A DNA stretch of 64,000 bases from Cordylochernes scorpioides (lineage: Eukaryota; Arthropoda; Arachnida; Pseudoscorpiones; Chernetidae): NCBI GenBank assembly GCA_030710605.1, contig CP092886.1:161804000-161867999 (forward strand), in the 5' to 3' direction. A model generated the notes under the pieces. It was not told where the DNA came from. It made no database searches and saw only the letters and a program-made list of their open reading frames with translations. Position 1 is the stretch's first letter. Each line of letters starts with the position of its first letter. A program made the translations under genes and the position numbers. Below, one piece after another: positions 1 through 11,639 of the stretch.

Positions 1-460
1 AAATTGCAGCAAATACCAAAAAAGAGTTCGATCGAACATTTTAGCGTTTTTACGGAGAGCGGTAGAGATGCGGGCTCGGCGAAATGAAAGAACGACATAA
101 GAGCTCGATATTCAAAGAACCGCAGCCAATATCAATTGACAAAAAGTGCGGGCGGGCGGACGGCGTGAAGGCCGATAAGCGGGGGGAGGGGGCTAATTGA
201 AAAGCGGGAGGCAGAAGAAATAAATTGCGACGAAGATAGGCGCTCCCTAATGAAGCGCCCGTAATCAGAGAGGACATTTATTACTTTAATAATCTTGTTT
301 ACAGCGCCGGGGGCCTAATTTACTCGGCGCAACCTCCCGTCTCTAATTGACTTAGCATGATGCGGTTTGGTATGAATGACTTCGCGGAATCTTACTATAC
401 GAGAGATTAATTGTATTTCCTGTGATCTATTTACTCCCTAAACTAATTTAAAATTTGTAT
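1..460. other. GC-rich non-repetitive non-coding stretch
   Basis: Around 60-330 the base composition is clearly richer in G and C than the surrounding AT-rich DNA (for example a GGGCGGGCGG run near 150). No ORF with recognisable protein features is present and no similarity to the repeats elsewhere in the window was seen. It may be regulatory or simply single-copy DNA; nothing in the sequence decides. Confidence 0.4.
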
Positions 461-464
461 CTCA

Positions 465-1075
465 ACAAATTCTGCGTTCACATCATCATGTCAAAGCGTG
501 ATAATGTGGCTTATTACCTCGCCTTGGGTTGTGCGCAACTGAATGCAACGTAAGACTGCCACTGCGTTCATATCATGCCAGAGTGAGATAATGTGACCTT
601 GTCCTGGATAGTGTGCAGCTGAACGTAATGTGAGACCAAAACTGCCTTCACATCATCATGTCAGAGTGTGATATTGGGACTACTCATCTCTACCTTGATA
701 TTGGATTCTGTGCAGCTAAACGTAATGTAAAACCACCACTGCGTTTACATCTTCATGTCAGGGTGAGATAATGTGACTTGTCCTGGATAGTGCGCAACTG
801 AACGCAATGTGAGACCACAACTGCCTTCACATCATCATGTCAGAGTGTGATATTGAGACTACTCACCTCTACCTGGATTGTGGATTCTGTGCAGCTAAAC
901 GCAATGTAAAACTACCACTGCGTTCACATCATGTCAGGGTGAGATAATGTGACCTTGTCCTGGATAGTGCGCAACTGAACGTAATGTGAGACCAAAACTG
1001 CCTTCACATCATCATGTCAGAGTGTGATAATGTGACCTCGCCCTGGGCTGTACGCAACTGAACTCAATGTCAAAC
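465..1075. repeat. Tandem repeat with alternating ~80/97-bp subunits (~178-bp period)
   Basis: The block ACTGC[G/C]TTCACATCATCATGTC recurs at about 561, 641, 738, 820, 917 and 997. Spacings alternate 80, 97, 82, 97 and 80 bp, so the higher-order unit is about 178 bp. Each unit carries GAGATAATGTGACC or a diverged form, and CTGAACGTAATGTGAGACC. Six to seven subunits are visible, diverged from one another. No coding potential is seen. Confidence 0.85.
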
Positions 1076-1404
1076 CAGAGAAACTAGTTCCATCATGATT
1101 GAACTAGTGCAAGGCTCCAGCGGGCATGATGGTGCTTTGTTGATGTTAAGTGGAAAAATTTCTTCAAGTAGCAGCATAATTTCACCATGGAAAATTCTGA
1201 ATGAAGCACTCTATGCATTATAAAAAACGTTATAAAAATTAATTTATTCAATTATAGTTAAAATAGCCGATTATAGTAAACCCATTTATATGGTCAGATT
1301 CGTTTATTAAACCTATTTTGTATTCTGGTATAAATGTTTTAAAACGCACGCGGGCAGGATTTTTCACTTGGTACAGTTGATATATTCATGATAAAATTGT
1401 GAAA

Positions 1405-1575
1405 AAAGTTTTAAAATTACAAATATTTTCTCATAATGAGTTTCTTTTTATTAAAAAACGCTAGCTAAATAATCGCTCTTCAATTCGCCCGTTGAAGAGC
1501 GATTATCGCTTGAAGGCTAGCGTTTTTTAATAAAAAGAAACTCATTGTGCGAAAATATTTTGCAATTTTAAAACA
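1405..1575. repeat. Foldback (inverted-repeat) element
   Basis: Two long arms face each other. The left arm (about 1421-1482, containing AAAAAACGCTAGC and AATCGCTCTTCAA) is the reverse complement of the right arm (about 1492-1560), with only a few mismatches and a ~10-nt centre. Flanking TTTTAAAATTAC and GCAATTTTAAAA extend the pairing. It is a non-autonomous foldback repeat with no ORF. Confidence 0.8.
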
Positions 1576-1933
1576 GTTGATATATGTATAGGCCTCAAGC
1601 AATTCTAGGTTTGTGACTAAAATTACTTTATTCTAGACAGGTTGAAAGACAGTTTCAAAGATTCCCCAGATTATTTTCAAATTATTCGATCTTGAAATAA
1701 ATATCAAAGAGACTGTGAAGCTCCGAATACCCTGAATTTATGCTTCAGGCGTTAACAAATCTCACCCTACCTCAAGGTCGCCGGTAATAATGGTGCATAA
1801 ACAATATTGCTAATGACATCTTCAACCTTCACAAAATGTTCATAAACATGCGATATAATTTTTCTTGAGTGTTAGCAGGATTATAGATTATAAACACAAG
1901 CTAATAAGACCAAATCCAAATAAATGAATAGTG

Positions 1934-1973
1934 TGTGACGTTTCGGTAACAACGTTGTTTCCTTCTTCAGACA
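1934..1973 (-). ncRNA. Hammerhead-ribozyme-like motif (left arm)
   Basis: On the minus strand, CTGAAGA (1964-1970) is followed by an imperfect helix II whose 3' side ends TTGTTACC, then GAAACGTC. Helix I is only about 3 bp (TGT with ACA after the GTC). Helix II is weaker here than in the facing arm. The motif is as expected for a decayed Penelope-type hammerhead; activity is uncertain. Confidence 0.45.
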
Positions 1974-1989
1974 AAAGTACTGAATACTT

Positions 1990-2029
1990 TGTCTGAAGAT
2001 GGTAACAACGCTGTTACCGAAACGTCACA
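1990..2029 (+). ncRNA. Hammerhead-ribozyme-like motif (right arm)
   Basis: CTGAAGA at 1993-1999 matches the CUGANGA core. GGTAACA and TGTTACC form a 7-bp helix II with one extra T at its base. GAAAC follows at 2019-2023 and GTC at 2024-2026 is the cleavage triplet. Helix I is short (TGT 1990-1992 with ACA 2027-2029). The core is complete but helix I is minimal, so self-cleavage is possible but unproven. Confidence 0.5.
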
Positions 2030-2379
2030 CACTATTTATTTATTTGGATTTTGTCTTATTACCTTGTGTTAATAATAATACATTTTCTGTGTGTAAATGA
2101 AGAGCATTAGAATAAGAGGTCATGTGATCAGGTTCATATTAACATGTTTTAGTAACGCACATTCAGATATTAAATTTTATAAGAATTATTCATTCAAAAT
2201 ATAGTATAATAGTGTGTGTGAAAGCTTACGTTCAAAAATAGTATAATGAAAAATAATGCATAGTGTATCTTGAGAGAAAAGGGACATTTTATTTGGTGCA
2301 ACAAGCTTAATAATATAAGAGAGGTAAATGAAATAGATTTGTTAAATATATATAATAGCCGTTAACACCAGCATATGTC

Positions 2380-2920
2380 ACCAACAATCTGAGTAAAGCC
2401 ATATGTAATTACGGTATCTTAGCCGTAAATGCGCAAATCTACATATGCAACTCATTGTTCTATGCAAATCGATACGTTCTCATACTTCTTTTTAACGTCC
2501 CGAAAAAGTGGTATTCACAGGCACTTAAGCCGCGGATCTATAGAGTGGATGTAGTAGAAGTTCTCATCCTTAACAAACAATAAGTTGTAAGTGTGGCTGT
2601 ACGGGGTCTAGCTTTGTCCTGCAACAGCACCACTCCCTCTGATGTCCTGACTGCTTGTTAATGATAGTCCCACCTAAACGATCTAGAATTTGACAGTATT
2701 ATGAGAGAAGCTGTGATCGTTGAACCCTTCAATAAGAATCAACAATAGGCCCTTGTAACTAAAGAAGAAAATCAATATGATTTCAGATGAAGCACTTTGA
2801 GATAGGCTCTCCACTCAATCGCCATTCTTTTCTATCTCGTACATGAAATACATGAAACACCAGGTTTCAGCAACAGTAACTATCCGTTCAAGAAGTTCTG
2901 GGCCAATACGATTTCGAGCT
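2380..2920 (-). pseudogene. Possible mariner-family transposase relic
   Basis: Minus-strand reading just below 2915 gives a segment like RIGPELLERIVTVAETWCF. This resembles the mariner stretch around the first catalytic Asp (consensus LERIVTGDETW), here with A in place of D. Further downstream a short hydrophobic run and relics such as YKGLLLILIEGF follow in the same order as in mariner proteins, broken by stops and frameshifts. Terminal repeats were not found. The match is weak and could be chance. Confidence 0.35.
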
Positions 2921-3864
2921 GGAAATTCTGGGATAATTTCTTTTCTTAAAAGCCGTCAATGAGACAAACACGTGCATATTACCTTCTGTAAATGCAAGTT
3001 TCACTTTACCATTCTTACGCAACGAACCTTTAACAACATCTGCTATAAGCTGCAGTGAAATGGAATTTTTATTACAATGGCTTAACATTCGCTTAACACA
3101 CGCTCTGCTTAACGATACCAAGTTATTTGGTGGCCAAGAACGCTCCTAGTCCTCCAGCGACTATACACTGGCATGTTTCAACAGGGGCGTGCTAAAACGA
3201 AGTAAAACATGTTTTTTAAACATTAATTCACACAGAAATGATGTGACATATACTAGTTTATTAAAAATTGTAGAATTCTCGAAAGTGAAGAGTATAAAAT
3301 TGGATTGAAAAATTTAAAAAAAAATGTTTTAAAACACGGAGAATTAGAATGAAAAATTCTATGCAAATGTGCAGAGTGCTGCAGGTATTCGCGAGATTCA
3401 AATACCGACGGGCATAAATCCTGCGCCGTGAGGGGCAATAAGTGGCGGCTAATTTCTGGAAGGATCGTTAATTTTATTCTTCCCCGGTCGGAGCCAAATC
3501 AAATCATCTGGGACAGAATTATGGTCGCGGAGTCAGCAGCGGCCTGAGACTGACGGCGGTGATTCACCAGGGTCTGTCTGCTGGGCGGGGGTCTTTGCCC
3601 GGTCTTCTCGGGGATACTTTCTTTTAGCTTTTGTGATATAGTTGTAAATAATTCAGAGAATTTAAAAGAGTAGTTATCTTCATGTTTGTTTATGCTTTTG
3701 CATAGAGACAGCTCGAGTTAGGATATATATAGATAATTGGAAGCCATTAGTTAGAAAGTTCCGGCTCTTAAAATAAATACTTGTTCATCTTCATATCCTG
3801 ATTTCTTGGATAACAGGACATCTTTGGACATTTATATCGCACACAATAAATTATTCAAACTATA
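2921..3864. other. Non-coding DNA with a GC-rich patch
   Basis: No ORF with recognisable features is present. About 3420-3610 is markedly GC-richer (TGGCGGCTAATTTCTGG, GGGCGGGGGTCTTTGCC) and does not resemble other repeats in the window. It could be a conserved non-coding segment. The remainder is AT-rich with simple A/T runs. Confidence 0.35.
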
Positions 3865-4075
3865 CACTCATGGACAAAACGTAAGGAAGTGGAACGTCTT
3901 TGTTGTCGCCGGTCGTCTGTTTTTTTTTTTTTTTTTTTTGGCAATTTTGCTCACACTTGGTTATTTCGTGTGTCTTCAATAAAGGTCACTGTGTATCAAA
4001 TAACTTTCAGAGTTATTCTCTGAATTCCGATATACATACTAAAAGGTAAAACTTCCTCAAGTTATTCCATGAGTG
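3865..4075 (+). mobile_element. TA-flanked MITE, family 1 (copy A)
   Basis: The ends are CACTCATGGACAAAAC and, inverted, CCATGAGTG, flanked by TA on both sides. Internal landmarks shared by all copies are a poly-T tract, CACACTTGGTTAT, TTCAATAAAGGTCACTGTG and TCCGATATACAT. The length is about 210 bp with no coding capacity. The TA duplication and short inverted ends point to a non-autonomous Tc1/mariner-type element. Confidence 0.85.
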
Positions 4076-4079
4076 TACT

Positions 4080-5735
4080 TTTAAAACAAAATATATTATA
4101 ACACGTAAAAGAGACATTTACAAGTTGTATAAATGTTGAACAATTCTTTTGTTTTAATATTTATAATATTTCGGTAAATTTTCCTTTTCACAAATATATG
4201 AGATACAACGTCATTTCCTTATAAAGCTTATCAATTGAAGATTCTACTGTGTAAAGCTTACATGACATCACGAAAAATTATAAAATATGTCGATTGAAGA
4301 AATAAAATATAAAACGAAATTACTTTATAATTGCAAAATATAATTTCGATATGGTTAAATTGGGAATCGTCTTGTATTCTATTATATCAGAATATATTAA
4401 AGTTTAAAAAAAACGCCTAATCCTCTTCAGGGGTTTATTTAAAGTTGCCTTAAATGTCTCGGAAATAAAGTTTTCTGAGATTTGTTCAATAATGTTGCTA
4501 ACCTCGTTGTGTCTCTCTCAGTACAGAATGACACGAGAGAGAAAACCTGAAGGTCACAGCACGGGGAACAGGACTGTAGTTCATTGTGCCTGCATTGATC
4601 ACAGGCGACTTTCTCTATTCCAAATTCGAAACAAAGTTAAAGTCCACTAGGAACTTTGATTCTCTAATTTTGAATATCAACCACATTGAAATTGATTGAA
4701 ATGACAGATATTTATTAGACAAAATGAGCTTCCGAGTCTCTTGGATCCTCCTCGGACCTGATATACTCGTTTCGGAATAAACGTTAACATTAAAATGAAA
4801 TTTCCTTTTTTTTTTGTCGATTTTCTCATTTTCCTATCGCGTGGACTCATGTTTCACGCTTCTGAAAAAGTGTTTATTTACATTCTAAAAGCCACTAATA
4901 AAACGCGAGCCTTCGAGTCGGATTACTACGGGCGTATTGGAAAAATCTGTTACGATATCTGGATCGTGTTTAATAGGACACACTAGGTACGATATATCGT
5001 TACTTTTGGTTTCAAATACGACCTTAGAAGAGTTATCCGACTTATACATCTTGAGTTTTATTAGTGTTTTTGATAATTTAAATAAATAAACCTTTTTAGA
5101 GCACTACCATCACCGTAAGTGACAACGGTGCGATTGAATTGTGGCAAGCGGAGAATCAACCAGGTGACAAAAACCTCTTGTAGAAATGATCCATATTAGT
5201 AGATTATTGATGGACAAGGAAGGCAATGGAACCTTGGTATTGATTCCAATAAAAATGACGAGTGAGCTATTGAATTTAAATTTACCGTTGAATGAGTAAG
5301 TAATAAAATAACTAATTAGAGTTGAAAGAGTTAAATGCGAGACTTAAATAAAACAAAAGGTTTATGAGATATATCTATACCTTAATTTCAACGAGTTGTA
5401 AATAAAATATAAATGAATAAATAGACCAATAGCAAGCTCACTAATAGCAATAATATTCAAATCAGTCACTTCTATTAGACGCGTGATTAAAGTAACCTAG
5501 TTGTTATAGCTACCAATTTCCCATAGGTAGGTTTGTATGGATAGAATTTGTTCATAGTAGTACAGAGATCGTGGTTTAATTATCCTATGGGAGTTGGTGA
5601 GGTTTTGGAAGACTATAAGACACACAATCTACTACTGAAGTAACTCAGTGCATGGGCCACTCTCAAGGAACATGTGAGACCAGGCGTATGGTGTAAAGCG
5701 AACATTTATGGTATGCCTTACGTAAGGTTATTGCA
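4080..5735. other. AT-rich non-coding DNA
   Basis: The stretch is largely AT-rich with short low-complexity runs. The longest ORFs are under 70 codons and have no recognisable domain. No repeat family of this window was identified in it. Confidence 0.4.
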
Positions 5736-5737
5736 GA

Positions 5738-5905
5738 GATTCAATCTCCGGTCGTGGTTGTGTAAATTTGTCAGTGTATGCTATTCTTTCATCAAGTCCT
5801 CCAGTTCAAATAAAGTTCAATAAAGTTATTTTGGAGTGGAACTGGAGGGTTTGGTGAAGGAATGGCATACGCTGACGAATTTCGACAACCACGACTCGAG
5901 ATCTG
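5738..5905. repeat. Foldback element
   Basis: The left arm (GTCGTGGTTGTGTAAATTTGTCAG, split by mismatches, about 5738-5806) is matched in inverted form by the right arm (about 5838-5905, ending in CAACCACGACTC). The centre is a short AT-rich spacer containing AATAAAGTTCAATAAAG. No ORF is involved. Confidence 0.75.
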
Positions 5906-7090
5906 TTATGTATGTGCTACAAGTGTTTATGTTGCCACTGCCAGTCCGCGCTACCATCGGTAATTATTACATCATACACGCTAGTGGCGCTGTCTGGCAG
6001 TGGCGACATGACACTTGTAGCGCTTCAGCAGCGCAACATCCGATATTAGCCCTTGTTGAAAAGACACGTCAAGATCGAATCCCCCATTGAGCACTTTTCT
6101 GCTCTAATAGCCTTCGATTTTTGCACAACTCCAGCCCCAACAGTAAATCCGAGGCGCAATTATTGCTAGTTGAAAACTTTACCCAATATCCCAACAGTAA
6201 ATGTATATAAGCGAACGAGACTCTGGCACTTTCTAAGTGCTGAGGTCAAACTGATTTCTACATGTGATTCACTTACAGGGGAGCATTCGCCAACTACCCA
6301 CCATGGTTATCATGATCCGTGTATCACGTGTACTACGGAGAAGTAAATATAAAGGTTGTTGCAATATATACTCGAACCTCTCCACACCCTTACAAAAACT
6401 CAAAATACGACCGATATGAATGACAATTATTGTCCATCTCATCAATGGATCACTTGATTGAAGGCATGACTTGAGAAGCAAGTATCACACTCAAAGGAGA
6501 TCACACATTCGATATTAAGACCATTTTATTTAAAATAACTCAATTTTGAATTTATTTTAAATAATATATAAATTAATGCTAATTTATTTATTCAATTAAA
6601 AATATATATACTATAAAATAACTGGAGGGTTTTGAGAAATGCCATTAGGTCTCAATCCCAATGAATGGATGGAAAACTCTTATTTATATCTCCCAGTTTG
6701 AGTACAACTCCGGTAGATAGCGGGTAATTGGAATGGCTAACACAAAACGGGACCGAATGAATGCCGGGATTAAACTAAACGGGGGGGTGGGGGAGAAAAT
6801 CGCCCCAAAAGGCGGAAGAACCGAATTTATTAGGTAACGGCATAGATGGAAGAAGGCACTGGCAAACCACTTCTCTATCAAGCACTACTGTTGAAACTCT
6901 ATATAATTCAAATATCAGATCAAATTGGAGAGTTTATTTGTCATATGGTCACTAAACGTCGAACTCGACTTGATGGACGCTCCCAACAACAACATATATA
7001 CTTACTATTTCGGTCCTTCTAAAATACCTCTTGACAGATTGAGTTAATTTGATAACTCTCTTTCTCGTGGTGGACGCCACCAATGAAAAC
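5906..7090. other. Non-coding DNA with a short dispersed repeat
   Basis: Around 6910-6985 the sequence (CAGATCAAATTGGAGA, then GTCGAACTCGACTTGATGG) is also found near 44465-44530, so a short dispersed repeat is present. A GC-richer patch at 6700-6860 looks single-copy. Small ORFs carry no recognisable domains. Confidence 0.4.
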
Positions 7091-7094
7091 ATTG

Positions 7095-7905
7095 TAAAAT
7101 TATATGTATATGGTAATTTAAGCCAACAACCCCATATTGTATATAACTTATAACAATATTTTCATGTTGTATAATAGAAACACATCTGTAAATGATTATA
7201 CGCATGATTGACATGTGTCATTACATCATCATATGTATTGTACTTTGTACAAACTGAGGATAAATAAATAAAACTCTGTAATAGATTAAGAGTTGAGCTG
7301 AAGCAAGAGATAGAAGTCATAACGTCTAAAATCGAGATAGATTTAGAATTCCCACAACAAGGTCTAAAAATGGAAACTGCCACGGCGCCAGTGTCCAATT
7401 TCACCCGTGATCCACCCTCGTGTGCATCTGTTGAAATTCAACACTCCCTTTCTCGGAAAATATATAAAAGGCCCCGTCTTTAGCCAAATATACAGTCACT
7501 TGACAGTCAGTTCACCATCTGCGTGAGCCCTCGTCGGTTGTACCCCAGGTCCACCTCATCGACCATGTAGCCCAGTAATAACTCTTCTATCTACATCTTT
7601 CGCTCCTAGCTCAACTTTTATCTGTTCACGGAACTTTCCTAGTGCAACTGTGTCTTCGTTTTTGTGTGGACATTCCCAAGCTTTCCATTCTGCCTCGACC
7701 ACGACTGCCTGTACTTTGTGAGAACTTTTATAGGTCTCCCAAGGTGCAGAGAGGTACTGGAAAACTCCCCATCCTGACTGTTCCTCTCGGTCAACACACT
7801 ATAGCGAGAGTCGACAGGGACTCACACCATAGTTTAAGTCGACTGGATCACTCATCACAGATTTAGTCGAGAAGATTCTACAAGAGTCAACAGGACCTCA
7901 CCATA
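7095..7905 (+). repeat. LTR-like dispersed repeat with core promoter, copy 1
   Basis: This ~800-bp block is repeated with divergence at 25430-26290. It contains AATAAATAAAACTCTG (about 7265), then TATATAAAAGG at 7461 and an arthropod-type initiator TCAGT/CAGTCACT about 30 bp later. The 3' end carries diverged copies of a TTAAGTCGACAGGATCAC unit. A TATA plus initiator in a long non-coding repeat suggests a solo LTR or similar promoter-bearing repeat. Exact ends, target duplication and primer site were not identified. Confidence 0.55.
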
Positions 7906-7934
7906 TATATTTTTTTAAATCAATTTTATATATT

Positions 7935-8050
7935 TATATCGTGTGTCTTCAATAAAGGTCACTGTGTATCAAATATCTTTCAGAGTTATTGTCTGAATCC
8001 CGATATACATGCTGAAAGGTATAACTTCCTTAAGTTTTGTCCATGTGTGT
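7935..8050 (+). mobile_element. MITE family 1, 5'-truncated (copy B)
   Basis: Only the right half of the family is present: GTGTGTCTTCAATAAAGG, CAGAGTTATTGTCTGAAT, CCGATATACATGCTGAAAGG and a terminal GTTTTGTCCATGTGTGTA. It abuts the end of the LTR-like repeat. Confidence 0.7.
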
Positions 8051-8384
8051 AGTCTTATCAACTTCCATATCTCCCTTCCACAATCTATTCAGTCTTTATG
8101 GCTTCGGTATTTACGATCTTAATAAACGCTGAGATATAGACCAAACGCTTGTGAATTAATATCTTCAGCATTGAGTAAGCATTAAAACGCTGCCTCTCAA
8201 TGCCTGTCTTGGAATCTAGTTTTTAAGCTGGTATATGATACATTATTGAAGATGTCGTTTTACAACATGTTCTCTATATTATTTATAAACCTAATAACAC
8301 ATACTTTTGAAGATCATCTGTTGGTTGGAAGTTTGTTTGGTAAATATAGGGCTAAATCTCAACCAATTTGTTATTTAGTTCTAG

Positions 8385-8475
8385 ACCTTTCAGTGAATCC
8401 CTGTTACTCTCCTCAGGGGAATATGACCATTCTCCTGAGGAGAGCGACAGCTAAGTCACTGAAGTATCGGTAACT
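8385..8475 (+). repeat. Degenerate hammerhead-type foldback fragment
   Basis: CTCCTCAGGGGAATATG and its inverted partner CATTCTCCTGAGGAG face each other. The right part reads CTGAGGA, a spacer, then GAAGTATCGGTAAC. This corresponds to the intact motif at 22566-22606 but with GAAG instead of the required GAAA. It is read as an inactivated relative. Confidence 0.45.
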
Positions 8476-8645
8476 GAATAAAGCCATATATTTACCAACA
8501 TATACGTTGTATAAATGACTAGAACTATTCAAACTTTCATAGGGTCACATTTATAAATTCTAACGTACAGATCTGTTTCGTAGTTCTTTCAGGTGACTGA
8601 GATATTTGCGCACCTTTTAATATTCGTACAGCGTTTATTAGGGAA

Positions 8646-8925
8646 TACACCTTTCCCCCGATTTACACGGTACTTGTTTTACACGTTTTCGCTTTTACAC
8701 GGTTTTCCAAATAAGTTTATTTTTGTTTTTATCGCACTATACTAAATGCTACTGTGATTGAACACATGCGCTGTGTACACATCTCACGAGGAATCCCGAG
8801 CTTATGTGCTGACTTGCTGCACACGCACACTGTGTCTGTATTTCTAATTTTAAAAAAATTTTAATTTTCGATTTACACGTTTTTCTCAGGAACGTATCTA
8901 CCGTGTAAATCGGGGGATAGGTGTA
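8646..8925. mobile_element. Pogo/Tigger-like MITE
   Basis: The terminal inverted repeats are about 27 bp, TACACCTNTCCCCCGATTT running into ACACGGTA at both ends. TTTACACG motifs recur internally. Lack of an ORF and ~280 bp length make it a non-autonomous element. CCCCGATTTACACGG-like ends recall the pogo/Tigger group; that assignment is inference. The hAT element begins just after its right end. Confidence 0.6.
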
Positions 8926-8933
8926 CTCTAAAG

Positions 8934-11229
8934 CAGGGGTCTCCAAACTTTCCAGCCTTAGGGCCATACTGATGGGGTCTTTCCAGCCTTAGGGCCATAC
9001 TGATTACTCCAGTTAGTTCCGAGGGCCAAGATGGCAACACTGCATATTATTAATTTTCCTGTATTAATTGTTATGTTTATTTGTTATTAAATGTTATTAT
9101 TAATTGTTGCTTTTGTGTGTGATTTAGCAGAATGGAAAAGAAGCGAAAAATTGATAGTGAATGCAGAAAATTCAATGATCAGTGGAACATTCAGTATTTC
9201 GTAATTGAGTCCAGTAACAAGGCGCTATGTTTGATTTGCAATGAAAGCATAGCCGTTCTCAAAGAATATAACATGAAACGTCATTATGAAACAAAACATT
9301 CTCAAAATTACTCAAAATATACAGGAATTGTGCGGACAGAAAAATTCGAAGCTTTGAAGCGCGGATTGAAATCGCAGCAATCTTTATTTACAAAAGTCAA
9401 AACTGAACAAGAGGCGGCAACTCGTGCCAGCTTTCGTGTGGCTCTTGAAATTGCAAAACGTGGAAAACCATTCACCGATGGAGAAATGATCAAGGAATGC
9501 ATAATTGCAGTAGTCGAAGAAATGTGCCCTGAAAAGGTAAATTTATTAAAAACTGTCAGTATGTCAGCAAACACTGTGGCTCGAAGGGTAGAAAACATCG
9601 CTGAAAATATATCCTCTCAACTGTTCGACAAAAATGGACATGTTGAGTGGTTTTCTTTGGCCTTGGATGAGTCAACGGATGTGTCAGATACTGCTCAGGT
9701 GTTGATTTATATTAGAGGAGTAGATAAAAGCTATGAAGTGCACGAAGAACTTCTTGATATGTATAGTATTCATGGCACAACTTCTGGTACCGATATTTTT
9801 AAAGGAGTTGAAATGGCCATTAATAAAAAGAACCTTCGATGGAAAAACTTGAAATGTATTACAACTGATGGAGGCAAAAACATGAGTGGGAAAGATAAAG
9901 GAGTGGTCGCTCTTGTGTCAAAGGCTGTAGAAAATGACGGCGGCTCAAAACCATTAGTCTTACATTGTATCATTCATCAACAGTCTTTGTGCGGAAAATG
10001 TTTGGATATGTCTGACGTTCTGAAACCAGTCATATCAACTGTTAATTTCATCAGATCTTTTGGGCTGAATCACCGACAATTCCGACAATTTATTGCATAG
10101 ATTGGAGAAACAGACTTACCTTATCATACTGCCGTACGCTGGCTTAGTTGTGGGAAAGTCCTTCAGCGCTTTTTTGAACTTCGAGCAGTGATCGAAATTT
10201 TTTTTAATGAAAAGCACCGCCCTCTTACTGAATTACAAAACAACGCATGGCTATGGAAGTTAGCATTCTATGTTGATTTGACAAAACATGTGAACGAATT
10301 GAATTTGAGATTGCAAGGAGAAAACCAGCATCTTCCTGATTTATACACTAATATCAAGTCATTCCGGATGAAATTGATACTGTTTCAATCACAACTACGA
10401 AGTAAATGTTTTTCACATTTTAAAACATGTGAAATATTCAGCCACACTACTGAGACTGAGTTTCCTATCGATTTTGCAATCGAAACTTTGAGTGCTTTGA
10501 AGATAAATTTTGATACTCGTTTTTCGGACTTTGATGCCATTGCGAATCAAATTAAGATTTTTCAGAATCCTTTTGATGCTGACATTGAAACCCTAGCCCC
10601 GGAACTTCAAATGGAAATGATTGATCTTCAGTGCAGTGATATAATTAAGAACAAATATGAAAACTCATCTTTGTTGGAATTTTATAAGAGTCTTCCACTG
10701 ACACAATTTGATAATTTGCATAAATTTGCTCGTGGGCTGTTTTCCGTTTTTGGTACTACTTATTTGTGTGAGAAAACCTTCTCCAAAATGAAGTACACAA
10801 AAAATGTATACAGATCTAAATTAACTGACGAGCATCTTAAATCTCTTTTAATAATTGGTACAAGTAAAATTAGTCCACAACTACAAACTATTGTCGGTGG
10901 AAAATCTCAATTACATACATCTCATTAGCATTTCATATGTCATGTTATAAGGTATGTGTTGTTCATTACTTACAATGTATAAAATGTAAGTTGGATTCAT
11001 TTCAATAATTTGTTAGTTATTATATGCTGAAGTTAAATTTACTGCATAAATTATACATGTCTTTACTCATTACCATTCTGTGTTTCTTTATCCAACTTAT
11101 CACAAACATTTTATTTGCTATAAAAAATATTTGTTCTCTAAAAGGAGTTTTCAAGTATGTCTCCGCGGGCCGGACAAAATCTGTCTGCGGGCCGGATGTG
11201 GCCCTCGGGCCGTAGTTTGGAGACCCCTG
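8934..11229 (+). mobile_element. hAT transposon, 2,296 bp, with 8-bp target duplication
   Basis: The element starts CAGGGGTCTCCAAACTTT and ends GTTTGGAGACCCCTG, giving ~15-bp terminal inverted repeats. It is bounded by a perfect 8-bp direct repeat CTCTAAAG at 8926-8933 and 11230-11237. The 8-bp duplication and CAGGGGT ends are hallmarks of the hAT superfamily. The subterminal sequence near 11167 (GCGGGCCGG, GCGGGCCGGATGTGG) is also typical of Charlie-like hATs. The good match of the two duplications argues for a fairly recent insertion. Confidence 0.95.
9132..10928 (+). pseudogene. hAT transposase with one in-frame stop
   Basis: The frame runs 599 codons from ATG 9132 to 10928 and is broken only by TAG at 10098-10100, about codon 323. 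An N-terminal BED-type zinc finger is visible (CLICNES then HYETKH, residues ~30-57). LDESTDVSDTAQ (~residue 178) carries the first catalytic Asp and TTDGGKNMSG the second. TAVRWLS follows the stop. The C-terminal dimerisation region includes FSKMKYTKNVYRSKL. The protein resembles the transposase group that gave rise to vertebrate ZBED5/GTF2IRD2-like proteins. It would bind the element ends and catalyse cut-and-paste transposition. The stop separates the DDE region, so this copy should not make active full-length enzyme unless read through. Confidence 0.93.
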
Positions 11230-11639
11230 CTCTAAAGTAAAGATCGTCACATTATGTTCTAAAACTGAGCATATCAATACAATATCTATAATAAAACAAT
11301 AGAAAAGGGTTTAATTCACTAATCGAATCATGCATAAATGATTTTGACAAAGTTTGCAGAGGAATTCGCATGAAAGCTCCTTTATGAACAAACAGTTATG
11401 TAAAAGAAAATTCGTTTTATTTTTTCCCTAAGCGAATTTTATTTTTTATAATTTTTTACCGAAGGGATTATATTAGTAACAAACAGTTATGTAAATTGTT
11501 GACAGAAACGAATTGTGTTTTGGTGGTCCTAATGTAAACATAAGCAATATTAACCTATTTGGTTAAACATTTATTCCGAAAGATGGCGCAACCTAATAGT
11601 AACTTTCAGATACACAATACAAAAAATTAAGTGGCACTA

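Larger units (their letters stand above)
1910..2065. repeat. Foldback element with a hammerhead-like motif in each arm
   Basis: AATCCAAATAAATGAATAG on the left is inverted at CTATTTATTTATTTGGATT on the right, and the arms match for about 70 bp. Each arm reads, outward from the centre, CTGAAGA, a hairpin, then GAAACGTC. That is the order of the hammerhead catalytic core. The context is like that of the foldbacks near 22.5 and 22.9 kb. Confidence 0.75.

Noticed and set aside
3919-3939. Poly-T/poly-C runs as terminators or poly(A) tails of retrogenes
   Set aside because: They recur inside MITE copies or dispersed repeats at fixed positions, so they are repeat-internal homopolymers rather than terminators or retrogene tails.
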